Shown in pieces: positions 1 through 7,988 of a DNA stretch of 64,000 nt (its first letter is position 1; each line of letters opens with the position of its first letter). The translations under genes were made by a program, and so were the position numbers. The DNA comes from Rahnella aceris (lineage in GTDB: Bacteria; Pseudomonadota; Gammaproteobacteria; Enterobacterales; Enterobacteriaceae). The stretch is taken from NCBI RefSeq assembly GCF_011684115.1, contig NZ_JAADJV010000001.1, forward strand, positions 1 to 64,000. Direction: 5' to 3'. The notes beneath the pieces are model-generated. The model was not told the DNA's origin and ran no database searches. It saw nothing but the letters and a program-made list of their open reading frames with translations.

Positions 1-28
1 GTACTAATGACCCGAGAGGCTTAACCTT
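1..28 (+). rRNA. rrl: 23S rRNA, 3' end (partial)
   Basis: The first bases, ending in GAGGCTTAACCTT, match the conserved 3' terminus of enterobacterial 23S rRNA. The rest of the gene lies outside the window. The 23S-5S spacer follows. Confidence 0.85.
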
Positions 29-139
29 ACAACACCAAAGGTGTTTTTAGAGACTTGAAGTAGATTTTCAGCTGAAGTTCCGAGATTGGTTCGTAGTGCA
101 AGCCTGATGTAGGGTGAGCGGTATGGATGAAACAGAATT

Positions 140-259
140 TGCCTGGCGGCATTAGCGCGGTGGTCCCACCTGACCCCATGCCGAACTCAGAAGTGAAACG
201 CCGTAGCGCCGATGGTAGTGTGGGGTCTCCCCATGCGAGAGTAGGGAACTGCCAGGCAT
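140..259 (+). rRNA. rrf: 5S rRNA
   Basis: A 120-base sequence begins TGCCTGGCGGC and ends CTGCCAGGCAT, so the terminal helix closes, and it is nearly identical to E. coli 5S rRNA. It lies between the 23S end and tRNA-Asp, the order of an rrnH-type distal operon end. Confidence 0.97.
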
Positions 260-360
260 CAATTTTTTATAATAAAGAACGTGTTCCTTTTCCCCTGACA
301 AGGAAAATAACAGGAACAAACAGGTATCAGACGATTGCTGATACGTGTGAAAGAACCGGT

Positions 361-437
361 GGAGCGGTAGTTCAGTTGGTTAGAATACCTGCCTGTCACG
401 CAGGGGGTCGCGGGTTCGAGCCCCGTCCGTTCCGCCA
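361..437 (+). tRNA. aspU: tRNA-Asp (GUC)
   Basis: The 77-base cloverleaf starts GGAGCGG and ends with encoded CCA. Anticodon GTC lies at 395-397 and the T arm reads GGTTCGAGCC. It is the distal tRNA of the rRNA operon, as aspU is in E. coli rrnH. It is identical to the second copy at 26069-26145. Confidence 0.97.
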
Positions 438-447
438 ATTATTGCAT

Positions 448-479
448 AGTCCCTGAATCGAAAGATTCAGGGACTTTTT
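448..479 (+). terminator. Rho-independent terminator of the rRNA/tRNA operon
   Basis: A perfect 12-bp stem (AGTCCCTGAATC pairing with GATTCAGGGACT), closed by a GAAA tetraloop, is followed by TTTTT. It starts ten bases after the tRNA and separates the rRNA operon from the pigment cluster. Confidence 0.93.
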
Positions 480-867
480 GCATTTATTTTCCAGTGAAAA
501 TGCAAACCAGACTCCTTTCTTTCTCTGATATATTTTATTATCTCACAGGCTCACGTTTATCTCATCGGCGTTTCTTACAGGATTTAATTCTGAGGAGTTA
601 ACTGATATTAAACTATTATCTTTAACTAAATAGAATGGCTATCAGTTTGGATTCATCAAAGAATAAGTATATTCAGACATCCAGGGAATACTTTGTATCA
701 AATTGAAAAATTTGTGTGTTCAGATAAACCTGCAAAGTACTAATAAAGCTCATAATAAATGAGTACTAAAATTCTTAATCCAGTTCAATAAGTTGTCAGA
801 TTACAGATGCAAGTTCCAATAAAATACCATAAAGTCTCAATTTGGAATAATCACAAAGATCATCATT
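480..867. other. AT-rich gap upstream of the aryl polyene cluster
   Basis: This 388-base stretch has no credible gene and is visibly much richer in A+T than the flanking rRNA and later ape genes. It holds a small inverted repeat around 736-767 (AGTACT and CTCAT/ATGAG arms). It probably carries the cluster promoter. I cannot place the -35/-10 elements with confidence. Such AT-rich leaders are often H-NS targets (inference). Confidence 0.6.
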
Positions 868-1593
868 ATGAAATTCTCATTGGATATACTGGACTGGCGG
901 GCAGTGGCTCCGGAAGTCGATAGTTGTGAGCACTGGATCCAATGGGCTCAGTGCTCAGATATAAATACATTTTCCGGTGAGAACCCCAAAAGCCAGCAAA
1001 TTCCAATGATGTCAGCACGTCGAATGAGTACCGGCAGTCGTTTTGCTGTTGATGCCGGGCTTGCATTGCTCGCCAATAACAACGTAGATGCGGCAATTTT
1101 TACCAGCCGCCATGGTGAGCTGGAGAATACAGGGCGCATTTTGCATTCTCTGGCAGAGGAAGACGCTTTATCTCCGACTGAATTCTCCATGTCAGTACAT
1201 AATACCGCAGCAGGTTGGCTTACCATTATTAGCAAAAATCCGTTGCCGGTAACCTCATTAGCAGCCGGAAAGGACAGTTTTCAGCAAGGAATACTGGAAG
1301 CTCAGTCGATGCTGGCAACCGGTGCTTCCTGCGTCATGCTGGTCGATTTTGATGGTGAAATCCCCGATATATATAACGAATCGGTAAATTCTGAGTTTCT
1401 ACCTTACGCTGTAGCAATAATATTAACTTCTGGCGATAGTTTGCAGTGCCAGCGTATTTCATTGCCGGGTGAGGATCTGAATTCAGAAATTCCGCAGAGT
1501 CTGCAATTTCTGCGAGGTTATCTTTCTTCCTCTCCTTTATTCAATGTCAGTGCAGATAGCCGCCATAGCTGGCAATGGGTTCGGGATTTGTGA
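868..1593 (+). CDS. apeC: Beta-ketoacyl synthase-like chain-length factor, aryl polyene cluster
   Basis: The 241-residue protein resembles the N-terminal half of ketosynthases (Ketoacyl-synt_2 type) but has no TACSSS-like nucleophile motif. In place of a Cys elbow it has SVHNTAAGW around residue 110. In characterised aryl polyene systems such a protein pairs with the ketosynthase ApeO as a KS:chain-length-factor heterodimer. It is the first gene of the coupled run, and its stop overlaps the next start (TGATG). The ribosome binding site is weak. Codon use and base composition are more AT-rich than downstream ape genes. Confidence 0.85.
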   Translation: MKFSLDILDWRAVAPEVDSCEHWIQWAQCSDINTFSGENPKSQQIPMMSARRMSTGSRFAVDAGLALLANNNVDAAIFTSRHGELENTGRILHSLAEEDALSPTEFSMSVHNTAAGWLTIISKNPLPVTSLAAGKDSFQQGILEAQSMLATGASCVMLVDFDGEIPDIYNESVNSEFLPYAVAIILTSGDSLQCQRISLPGEDLNSEIPQSLQFLRGYLSSSPLFNVSADSRHSWQWVRDL

Positions 1594-2405
1594 TGAGAGA
1601 AACGCTAGTACCCGAAGAAAAGTCTTCTCTGGTAAATCGCATCTGGCGATGGCTGGCAACTGGATTCTTTTTCGCACTTTTCGGAATTGGCGGGCTGTTG
1701 CTTTCTATTATCTGGTTTAATCTGTTGCGACTGATCATCCGGCAACCCGACAGATTGCACCGAATGACGCTAAACAGCATCCGTAATAGTTTTAGGTTTT
1801 TTCTGGGTGGATTACGGAGGGTGGGAGTGATGGATTACCGGTTTACCGGTGATGAGAAGTTTCAGCAAGATACCGGGTGTCTGATCGTGGCGAATCATCC
1901 CAGCCTTCTTGATTATGTGATCCTGGCATCCCGGATGCCGCGTTGTGACTGCATCGTCAAACAGGCTTTGTTGCAAAACCCATTCTTAAGCGGAGTGATA
2001 AAAGCGGCGGGCTACCTGATTAACTCTGGGTCTGACGCTCTGTTGCAGGCCTGTGAAACCCGGTTGCAAGCAGGCGGTACGCTGTTAATTTTTCCGGAAG
2101 GAACGCGCTCCTTACCTGAGAAACCGATGACGCTGCAGCGTGGTGCCGCTAACATTGCTCTGAGGGCGGGGTGTGATGTCAGGATTGTCCATATTTCATG
2201 TCAGCCACCCATGCTGACAAAAAATGGGAAGTGGTACGAAATTCCCCGTGTAAAACCTCAGTTTGTGATTACCGTTGCCGATAAGGTAAAGGCTGAAGAC
2301 TTTTTAGATGAAAGCGATCTTTCACCTGCTCTGGCTGCACGGCGTCTGACGCAGTATTTGTGCACTGAGTTGATGCGCAGCAATATGCAAAATAACGAGA
2401 ATTAA
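1593..2405 (+). CDS. apeD: 1-acylglycerol-3-phosphate O-acyltransferase family protein, aryl polyene cluster
   Basis: The 270-residue PlsC/LPLAT-family protein has the HX4D catalytic motif (NHPSLLD) and the FPEGTRS acyl-acceptor motif. An N-terminal membrane segment (residues about 20-45, including the run FFFALFGIGGLLL) anchors it in the inner membrane. The ATG at 1593 shares a base with the apeC stop, and an in-frame GTG upstream is less likely. It probably transfers an acyl group to the lipid part of the polyene. The exact acceptor is unknown. Confidence 0.88.
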   Translation: MRETLVPEEKSSLVNRIWRWLATGFFFALFGIGGLLLSIIWFNLLRLIIRQPDRLHRMTLNSIRNSFRFFLGGLRRVGVMDYRFTGDEKFQQDTGCLIVANHPSLLDYVILASRMPRCDCIVKQALLQNPFLSGVIKAAGYLINSGSDALLQACETRLQAGGTLLIFPEGTRSLPEKPMTLQRGAANIALRAGCDVRIVHISCQPPMLTKNGKWYEIPRVKPQFVITVADKVKAEDFLDESDLSPALAARRLTQYLCTELMRSNMQNNEN

Positions 2406-2408
2406 GTC

Positions 2409-2666
2409 ATGGATTCATTAAGTAACGACATAAAAGCACTTATCATTGAGACGCTGAATCTGGAAGGAATGACGCCAGATGAGATAGAGACGCAGGCCCC
2501 ACTTTTTGGTGACGGATTAGGGCTGGATTCTATTGATGCCCTTGAGCTTGGTCTGGCATTAAAGAAGCAATACGGTGTGATCCTTTCGGCGGAAAGTCAG
2601 GAAATGCGCGAGCACTTTTATTCTGTTGAAAGTTTGGCCAGATTTATATCAGTACAGCGTGGTTAA
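2409..2666 (+). CDS. apeE: Acyl carrier protein 1, aryl polyene cluster
   Basis: An 85-residue acidic helical protein carries the phosphopantetheine attachment motif LDSIDALELG (Ser41). It should carry the growing aryl polyene chain between the ligase, ketosynthases, reductase and dehydratases. It starts three bases after the apeD stop. It differs clearly from the second ACP, so the two are probably not interchangeable. Confidence 0.92.
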   Translation: MDSLSNDIKALIIETLNLEGMTPDEIETQAPLFGDGLGLDSIDALELGLALKKQYGVILSAESQEMREHFYSVESLARFISVQRG

Positions 2667-2676
2667 AGAGATTCCT

Positions 2677-2931
2677 ATGCAGAAGCAAGAAATTTACCAG
2701 CAGATTAGCGCGTTATTAGTCAAGCTATTTGAAATCGATGAAGATGATATCCGCCCGGATGCAAAACTCTATGAGGATTTGGAATTAGACAGCATTGATG
2801 CTGTTGATCTGGTGGTTCATTTGCAGAAAATCACTGGCAGAAAAATTAAGCCTGAAATGTTTAAATCTGTTCGCACCGTTCAGGATGTTGTTGATGCCAT
2901 AGATGAATTACTTAATTCCCCGGCGCCATAG
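2677..2931 (+). CDS. apeF: Acyl carrier protein 2, aryl polyene cluster
   Basis: An 84-residue acyl carrier protein has the motif LDSIDAVDL (Ser39). The ATG at 2677 follows AAAGAG at a normal distance. A longer in-frame reading from 2626 would overlap apeE by 41 bases and is not needed. It forms a tandem ACP pair with apeE, the usual arrangement in aryl polyene clusters, where the two ACPs take part in different steps. Confidence 0.92.
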   Translation: MQKQEIYQQISALLVKLFEIDEDDIRPDAKLYEDLELDSIDAVDLVVHLQKITGRKIKPEMFKSVRTVQDVVDAIDELLNSPAP

Positions 2932-2936
2932 TATGT

Positions 2937-3542
2937 GTGGGTATCTTTTTTGTGGATAAAACCCGGCGCTTCTCATTTTCTCAGGTTGCGAAGATTGCCC
3001 GCTGGGCGATGCCGGTGGCGGTTATTGTCTATCCGCTAGCCGTATGGTGCGGTTTAAAAAGTTGGGGAATTAGCGTTCTGGCACCTGTGCTGATTGCTGT
3101 CTTTATTCTGCGATTACTGACTTTTCGCGGAAAATTATCCCAGTTAACTTTTTTTGGAAAAGCGATTGCGGCCTCAGGGATTGTGCTGGTCGCCAGCAGC
3201 CTTTTATTACGCGAAACCTCTATGCTGTTGTATTACCCGGTCGCGGTAAATGCTTTATTACTGGGGGTATTTTTCAGTTCCTTATACGCCCGGCAATCTT
3301 TGGTTGAACGTCTTGCGCGACTGAATGAACCCGATTTACCGCCCGAAGGTGTTGTTTATACACGCCGTGTCACCCAGGTCTGGTGCATTTTTTTTCTGTG
3401 GAATGGATCATTTGCTTTATATACCTGCCTGAAAGGCGATATGGCCCTATGGGCTCTTTACAACGGCGGGATCAGTTATCTGCTGATTGGCTTAATAATG
3501 GGTATTGAATGGATAGTCAGAAAGCGTCTGCGCCAGCCATGA
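2937..3542 (+). CDS. apeG: Inner membrane protein of aryl polyene cluster (COG4648-like)
   Basis: The protein has about 200 residues and five or six hydrophobic segments, beginning with WAMPVAVIVYPLAVW and ending with YLLIGLIMGIEWIV. It has no catalytic motif that I recognise. The start is a GTG at 2937; the ATG at 2933 lies in a frame that stops at once. Its stop overlaps the next start (ATGA). By position and topology it matches the conserved membrane protein of aryl polyene clusters, whose role is not known. Confidence 0.78.
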   Translation: MGIFFVDKTRRFSFSQVAKIARWAMPVAVIVYPLAVWCGLKSWGISVLAPVLIAVFILRLLTFRGKLSQLTFFGKAIAASGIVLVASSLLLRETSMLLYYPVAVNALLLGVFFSSLYARQSLVERLARLNEPDLPPEGVVYTRRVTQVWCIFFLWNGSFALYTCLKGDMALWALYNGGISYLLIGLIMGIEWIVRKRLRQP

Positions 3543-4888
3543 CGCTGCCAATGTGCAAATGGCTAAGCACGGAAAGAGCAGATGATTATCTGGTTGCCTG
3601 GAGCGAAAGCCGGGAATGGCGTCAGTGTGATTTCCGCCAGGACGTATTATCTCTGCTGACTCATATCAGCGCGACATCGCATACCCGCTGGGCATTGTGT
3701 TTTGAAGATAACTATTCATTTGCCGTGGCGCTGCTGGCAGTGCTTTACAGCGGTAACACGCCGGTTTTACCTGGACATTTTCGCCCGGCCGTTCTGGCTG
3801 AACAACGCGATGAATTTGATGCGTTAATAACCGATCTTGATTTGACGATTGATTGCCCTGTTCTGCGTTTGCCTTGCTCAGTGGATCAGCCATTGACTGT
3901 TTTACCCAACTGGCCAGAAAATCCCGCGCTTCACTTATTTACCTCCGGTTCGACCGGTAAACCGCAAAAAATAATCAAACCAATTACCTGTCTTGAACTG
4001 GAGAGCCAGTGGCTTTCAGCGCGATGGGGCGATCAATTCGCAGATGCACACTTTGTTGCCACCGTGGCGCCTCATCATATGTACGGCCTGAGTTTTGCTT
4101 TTATGTTGCCGCTGTCGCTTGGCCGGCCTTTTGCGACGAAAAGTGTGGAGTATCACGAACAGTTGCAGTCACTTGCCAGTAAAAATACTTTGGTGCTGAC
4201 CAGCAGTCCGGCTTTTCTTAAACGCCTTGATCCGGCTTTGGAGCCAACCCACTGCCGGCATGTCTTTTCTGCCGGAGGCCCGCTAAGTAATGAGGCCGCC
4301 TTGCTGGTAGAAAATGTCTGTGGTTGTCTGCCGACAGAAATCTATGGCACCAGCGAAAGCGGCATTATTGCTTTTCGTACGCAACATCAGCCAGACGAAG
4401 CCTGGACGCTTTTTGAAAATATCCGATTCTCTTCCTGTGCTGATGGCAATATTTCCCTGATTTCTCCGCTGATCCCGCAGCCGGAAGGCATGATCCTCAG
4501 TGATAAAATCCAGCTATTGCCCGCCGGACAACGCCAGTTTGTTCTTTTAGGCCGTAAGGATCGGATCGTTAAGATTGCAGAGCAGCGGATCTCACTGACT
4601 GAAATTGAGCAGCGTTTGTGTGCGTTGGATCTTTTAAGCGACGCCAGCGTGCTGACACTCGAAAAACAGGGGCGGCTTTATATCGCAGCCGTACTGGTAT
4701 TAAGTCACGGTGGAGAGCTGTTATTACAGGCGCAGGGGCAGGCCGCGCTGCTTGGGCAGATTCGCCTGACGCTGCACCAGTGGTTATCGCCGGTCTCTGT
4801 GCCGCGATACTGGCGTCTGGCGTCTGCCATTCCTCTTAACCAGCAAGGCAAACGCGCGACTGCTGAATTACAGGAACTGTTCTTATGA
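3539..4888 (+). CDS. apeH: AMP-dependent aryl acid:ACP ligase, aryl polyene starter activation
   Basis: This 449-residue ANL-superfamily enzyme has the P-loop LFTSGSTGKP near residue 140, the A5 motif EIYGTSESG, the hinge GRKDRIVKIAEQR and a C-terminal Lys in NQQGKRA. In related systems it activates 4-hydroxybenzoate (or a relative) and loads it on an ACP as starter. The chosen ATG at 3539 overlaps the apeG stop (ATGA). An upstream in-frame ATG at 3509 would lengthen the overlap. Starter identity is inferred from the family. Confidence 0.88.
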   Translation: MTLPMCKWLSTERADDYLVAWSESREWRQCDFRQDVLSLLTHISATSHTRWALCFEDNYSFAVALLAVLYSGNTPVLPGHFRPAVLAEQRDEFDALITDLDLTIDCPVLRLPCSVDQPLTVLPNWPENPALHLFTSGSTGKPQKIIKPITCLELESQWLSARWGDQFADAHFVATVAPHHMYGLSFAFMLPLSLGRPFATKSVEYHEQLQSLASKNTLVLTSSPAFLKRLDPALEPTHCRHVFSAGGPLSNEAALLVENVCGCLPTEIYGTSESGIIAFRTQHQPDEAWTLFENIRFSSCADGNISLISPLIPQPEGMILSDKIQLLPAGQRQFVLLGRKDRIVKIAEQRISLTEIEQRLCALDLLSDASVLTLEKQGRLYIAAVLVLSHGGELLLQAQGQAALLGQIRLTLHQWLSPVSVPRYWRLASAIPLNQQGKRATAELQELFL

Positions 4889-5229
4889 TTTTGCCGCAAG
4901 TGCTGAACCAGCAACTCGTCAGCGACACCCGTCTGCTTCTCACGTTCCGGTTGTCTGCGGATTTATTCTGGTTTAAAGGCCATTTCCCGTCGTCTCCGAT
5001 TTTGCCTGGCGTGACACAGGTGAACTGGGCCATGGGCTACGCCGAAGAACTTCTGGGGCTGGATAAAGCGTTTTCCGGCATGGAAGTGGTGAAATTCCAG
5101 CGACCACTTTTGCCTGAAGAAACCGTAGATTTGCACATCGACTGGCTGAAAGAAAAAAACCGGCTGGTATTCCGGTACAGCGTAGGTGATGCCGTCGCCA
5201 GCAGTGGAAAAATTACCTTATGTCCATAA
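4885..5229 (+). CDS. apeI: Hotdog-fold 3-hydroxyacyl-ACP dehydratase subunit
   Basis: A 114-residue FabA/FabZ-like protein carries the motif GHFPSSPILPGV with catalytic-type His33. In the characterised aryl polyene pathway this small dehydratase works with ApeP as a heterodimer to remove water at each elongation cycle, giving the conjugated polyene. It is coupled to apeH by ATGA and overlaps the start of apeJ. Confidence 0.87.
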   Translation: MILPQVLNQQLVSDTRLLLTFRLSADLFWFKGHFPSSPILPGVTQVNWAMGYAEELLGLDKAFSGMEVVKFQRPLLPEETVDLHIDWLKEKNRLVFRYSVGDAVASSGKITLCP

Positions 5230-6941
5230 TGCTGTCAGTTTCTTTTTCTCCCTGCCTGATTATTCCCTGCTACAACCACGGGCCGATGATGGCCGGTGTA
5301 CTGGAGAGTCTCCGCCCATTCGGTTTGCCCTGCATTGTGGTGGATGATGGCAGCGACGTGCAGACAGCAGAAGAGTTGCAACGCCTGGCCAGTGTGACGC
5401 CGTGGATGAGCCTGACGCGATTAACTGTAAATCAGGGGAAAGGTGGGGCTGTGATGGCGGCCCTGCGGCTGGCCGTTGAAAAAGGCTTTACGCACGCCTT
5501 ACAGGTGGATGCCGACGGTCAGCATCAGCTTTCAGATGTTCCCGCGATGCTGTCTGAAGCCAGAAGTCATCCGGATTGTCTGATCTCCGGGCAGCCGGTT
5601 TACGATGACAGCGTGCCGAAATCGCGCCTGTATGGCCGCTATATCACCCATTTCTGGGTCTGGATTGAAACCCTGTCATTCTCAATCAAAGACAGTATGT
5701 GTGGATTTCGCGTGTATCCTCTCAAACCTTGTCTGCAACTGATGGCGGAAAAAACACTGGGTTTACGGATGGATTTCGATACGGAAATCATGGTGCGCCT
5801 TTACTGGCAGGGCACGCGCAGCCGTTTCCTGCCCACGCGGGTGACCTATCCCGAAGATGGCCTCTCGCATTTTGATGCAGTGAAGGACAATCTGCAGATT
5901 TCCTGGATGCACACGCGGCTGTTTTTTGGCATGTTGCCGCGTATTCCTTATTTGCTGCGTCAGCGAAGAAAATGTCCCCGGCACTGGTCTGCTACACAGG
6001 AACGCAAAGGATTGTGGGGTATTCGCCTGATGCTGGCGGTTTACCGGACACTGGGATATCAGGCTTTTCGTCTGCTGCTTTATCCGGTCATCACCTATTT
6101 TTGGCTTACCGGCCGCAAACAGCGCAATGCCTCTGCCAGCTGGCTGGAACGTGTCCGCGTAACGGCCGCACATCGCAATATTTCCCTGCCTTATCCGCTG
6201 AGCACTTTCCGGCATTTCATGCGGTTTGGTGAATCTATGCTGAGTAAACTGGCGAGCTGGCAGGGCGATAAAACCCTGACCGATGCGGTACTGGTCAATC
6301 CCGAAATTTGCGAATCGCATATTGCCTCGGGGCGTGGCACGGTGATCCTCGCCTCGCATTTAGGCGATATCGAATCCTGCCGCGCGATTGGCGCGCTCAA
6401 TCACCGCATTACCGTTAATGCGCTGGTATTTACCGAACATGCCGAGCGGTTCAATCAGGTAATGAAAGAGATTAACCCGCAGGCCGTGGTTAACCTTATC
6501 CAGGTGAACAAGATGGGGCCGGAGACCGCCATTTTATTGCAGGAAAAACTGGATGCCGGTGAGTGGGTGGCGATTGTCGGCGACCGGACATCTGCCAGTC
6601 CTCATCAGCGTGGAGAGCATGCCCGCGTGATTTACAGCGAGTTTCTGGGTGAACCCGCCGCATTCCCGCAGGGGCCCTTTATTCTGGCTGCAGCGCTACG
6701 CGCGCCCGTCATGCTGATGTTTGGCATCATGCAGCGACAGCGTCTGCATATTTACTGCGAATCTTTTGCGGATCCTCTGATCCTGCCGCGTGCCAGCCGC
6801 CTGTCTGCGTTACAGTCTGCCGTCGATCACTATGCCGCACGACTTGAGCATTACAGCCTGCTGGCGCCTCACGACTGGTTCAATTTTTATGATTTCTGGC
6901 AACATCCGACGGATGTTGCCCCTGACAGGAAACCTGACTGA
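5220..6941 (+). CDS. apeJ: Fused glycosyltransferase family 2 / LPLAT acyltransferase, aryl polyene cluster
   Basis: The 573-residue two-domain protein has a GT2 domain at residues about 10-230, with IVVDDGS and QVDADGQH as nucleotide-sugar and metal motifs. A lysophospholipid-type acyltransferase domain (LpxL-like) at about 270-560 has the motif SHLGDIE. Together they suggest transfer of a sugar and an acyl chain to the lipid anchor of the polyene at the inner membrane. The start may be ATG 5220 or ATG 5229, which overlaps the apeI stop. No frameshift is needed for the fusion. Confidence 0.86.
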   Translation: MSIMLSVSFSPCLIIPCYNHGPMMAGVLESLRPFGLPCIVVDDGSDVQTAEELQRLASVTPWMSLTRLTVNQGKGGAVMAALRLAVEKGFTHALQVDADGQHQLSDVPAMLSEARSHPDCLISGQPVYDDSVPKSRLYGRYITHFWVWIETLSFSIKDSMCGFRVYPLKPCLQLMAEKTLGLRMDFDTEIMVRLYWQGTRSRFLPTRVTYPEDGLSHFDAVKDNLQISWMHTRLFFGMLPRIPYLLRQRRKCPRHWSATQERKGLWGIRLMLAVYRTLGYQAFRLLLYPVITYFWLTGRKQRNASASWLERVRVTAAHRNISLPYPLSTFRHFMRFGESMLSKLASWQGDKTLTDAVLVNPEICESHIASGRGTVILASHLGDIESCRAIGALNHRITVNALVFTEHAERFNQVMKEINPQAVVNLIQVNKMGPETAILLQEKLDAGEWVAIVGDRTSASPHQRGEHARVIYSEFLGEPAAFPQGPFILAAALRAPVMLMFGIMQRQRLHIYCESFADPLILPRASRLSALQSAVDHYAARLEHYSLLAPHDWFNFYDFWQHPTDVAPDRKPD

Positions 6942-6942
6942 T

Positions 6943-7386
6943 ATGACTTCCAAACTTGATCCGCGTTTTAACGATCCGCGATTTTCTACCCGCGTTGAAA
7001 TCACGGTTCCTTTCCACGACGCAGATGCAATGGGCGTGGTCTGGCATGGCAACTATTTCCGTTATCTGGAAGTCGCGCGCGAGCAGTTACTCAAGCAATT
7101 TGATTACGGTTATCGTCAGATGCAAGCGTCAGGTTATGTCTGGCCGATTGTTGATACCCGCGTGAAATATATCGCGCCGCTGCTCTTTGAACAGCGTATT
7201 GCCGTTCATGCGCAGCTTGAGGAAATCGAAAACCGTTTGCGCATCGGCTATCAGATTTACGACATCGAAACCGGTAAACGCACAACGACAGGTTACACGT
7301 TACAGGTCGCGGTAGACGCTGCCACCAAAGAAATGTGTTTTGTCTCGCCGCAGGTTCTTTTTGATAAAACAGGAGTCAGCCTGTGA
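6943..7386 (+). CDS. apeK: Acyl-CoA thioesterase, 4-hydroxybenzoyl-CoA type
   Basis: The 147-residue hotdog thioesterase has the family signature DADAMGVVWHGNYFRYLE, in which the Asp is the usual catalytic residue. It may release the chain or clear stalled ACPs. The ATG at 6943 is one base after the apeJ stop. The much longer in-frame reading from 6790 runs through apeJ and is rejected. Confidence 0.88.
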   Translation: MTSKLDPRFNDPRFSTRVEITVPFHDADAMGVVWHGNYFRYLEVAREQLLKQFDYGYRQMQASGYVWPIVDTRVKYIAPLLFEQRIAVHAQLEEIENRLRIGYQIYDIETGKRTTTGYTLQVAVDAATKEMCFVSPQVLFDKTGVSL

Positions 7387-7988
7387 AAGCCTTTTTGCTA
7401 TTTGTACTGACGGTTTTCAGCGTAACGGCAAACGCTGTTACGCTGGAAGAATTACAACAGCGTTTCAGTCAGGTGCCGGTACTCCGTGCTGAATTTGCGC
7501 AGCAAAGAACCATCAGCGGGATGGCGCAACCGCTCAATTCCAGCGGAAATCTGCTGATTGCCCGGCAACAAGGGCTGTGGTGGCAGCAGGAAAAACCGTT
7601 CAGCCTGACATTATTACTGACTGAAAACCGCATGGTGCAAATCATGGCGGGGCAGCAGCCACAGGTGGTCACGGCGGAGACGAATCCGCAAATGTTCCAG
7701 TTTAATTCCTTGCTCAGCGCGCTGTTCCACGCAGACCGCAAGGTGCTGGAAGAGAATTTTTCGCTTGATTTTACCGATCACGGTAAAGGCGCCTGGACGC
7801 TGATTCTTACGCCGAAGGTCTCGCCGCTAAACCGTCTGTTCCGCAGTATTACGCTCAATGGCGAAACCTTTCTGAACAATATCGATATTAATGACATGCA
7901 GGGCGACGCCACGCATATTCGTTTCTTCAATCAGAAAACGACGCCTGCCATGCTGACTGACGCAGAGAAACGCCATTTTGCATCCTGA
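7383..7988 (+). CDS. apeL: LolA-like outer membrane lipoprotein carrier protein, aryl polyene cluster
   Basis: The 201-residue protein has a cleavable signal peptide (hydrophobic run to about ANA at residue 18) and a LolA-type fold pattern, including AEFAQQRTISG and the hydrophobic LLLTENRMVQI. It probably binds the lipid-linked polyene in the periplasm for passage to the outer membrane. It starts with GTG overlapping the apeK stop (GTGA). It works with apeM and apeN as an export module. Confidence 0.85.
   Translation: MKAFLLFVLTVFSVTANAVTLEELQQRFSQVPVLRAEFAQQRTISGMAQPLNSSGNLLIARQQGLWWQQEKPFSLTLLLTENRMVQIMAGQQPQVVTAETNPQMFQFNSLLSALFHADRKVLEENFSLDFTDHGKGAWTLILTPKVSPLNRLFRSITLNGETFLNNIDINDMQGDATHIRFFNQKTTPAMLTDAEKRHFAS

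Noticed and set aside
127..456. 109-residue open frame over the 5S and tRNA-Asp genes
   Set aside because: It is entirely inside stable RNA genes and has no ribosome binding site.
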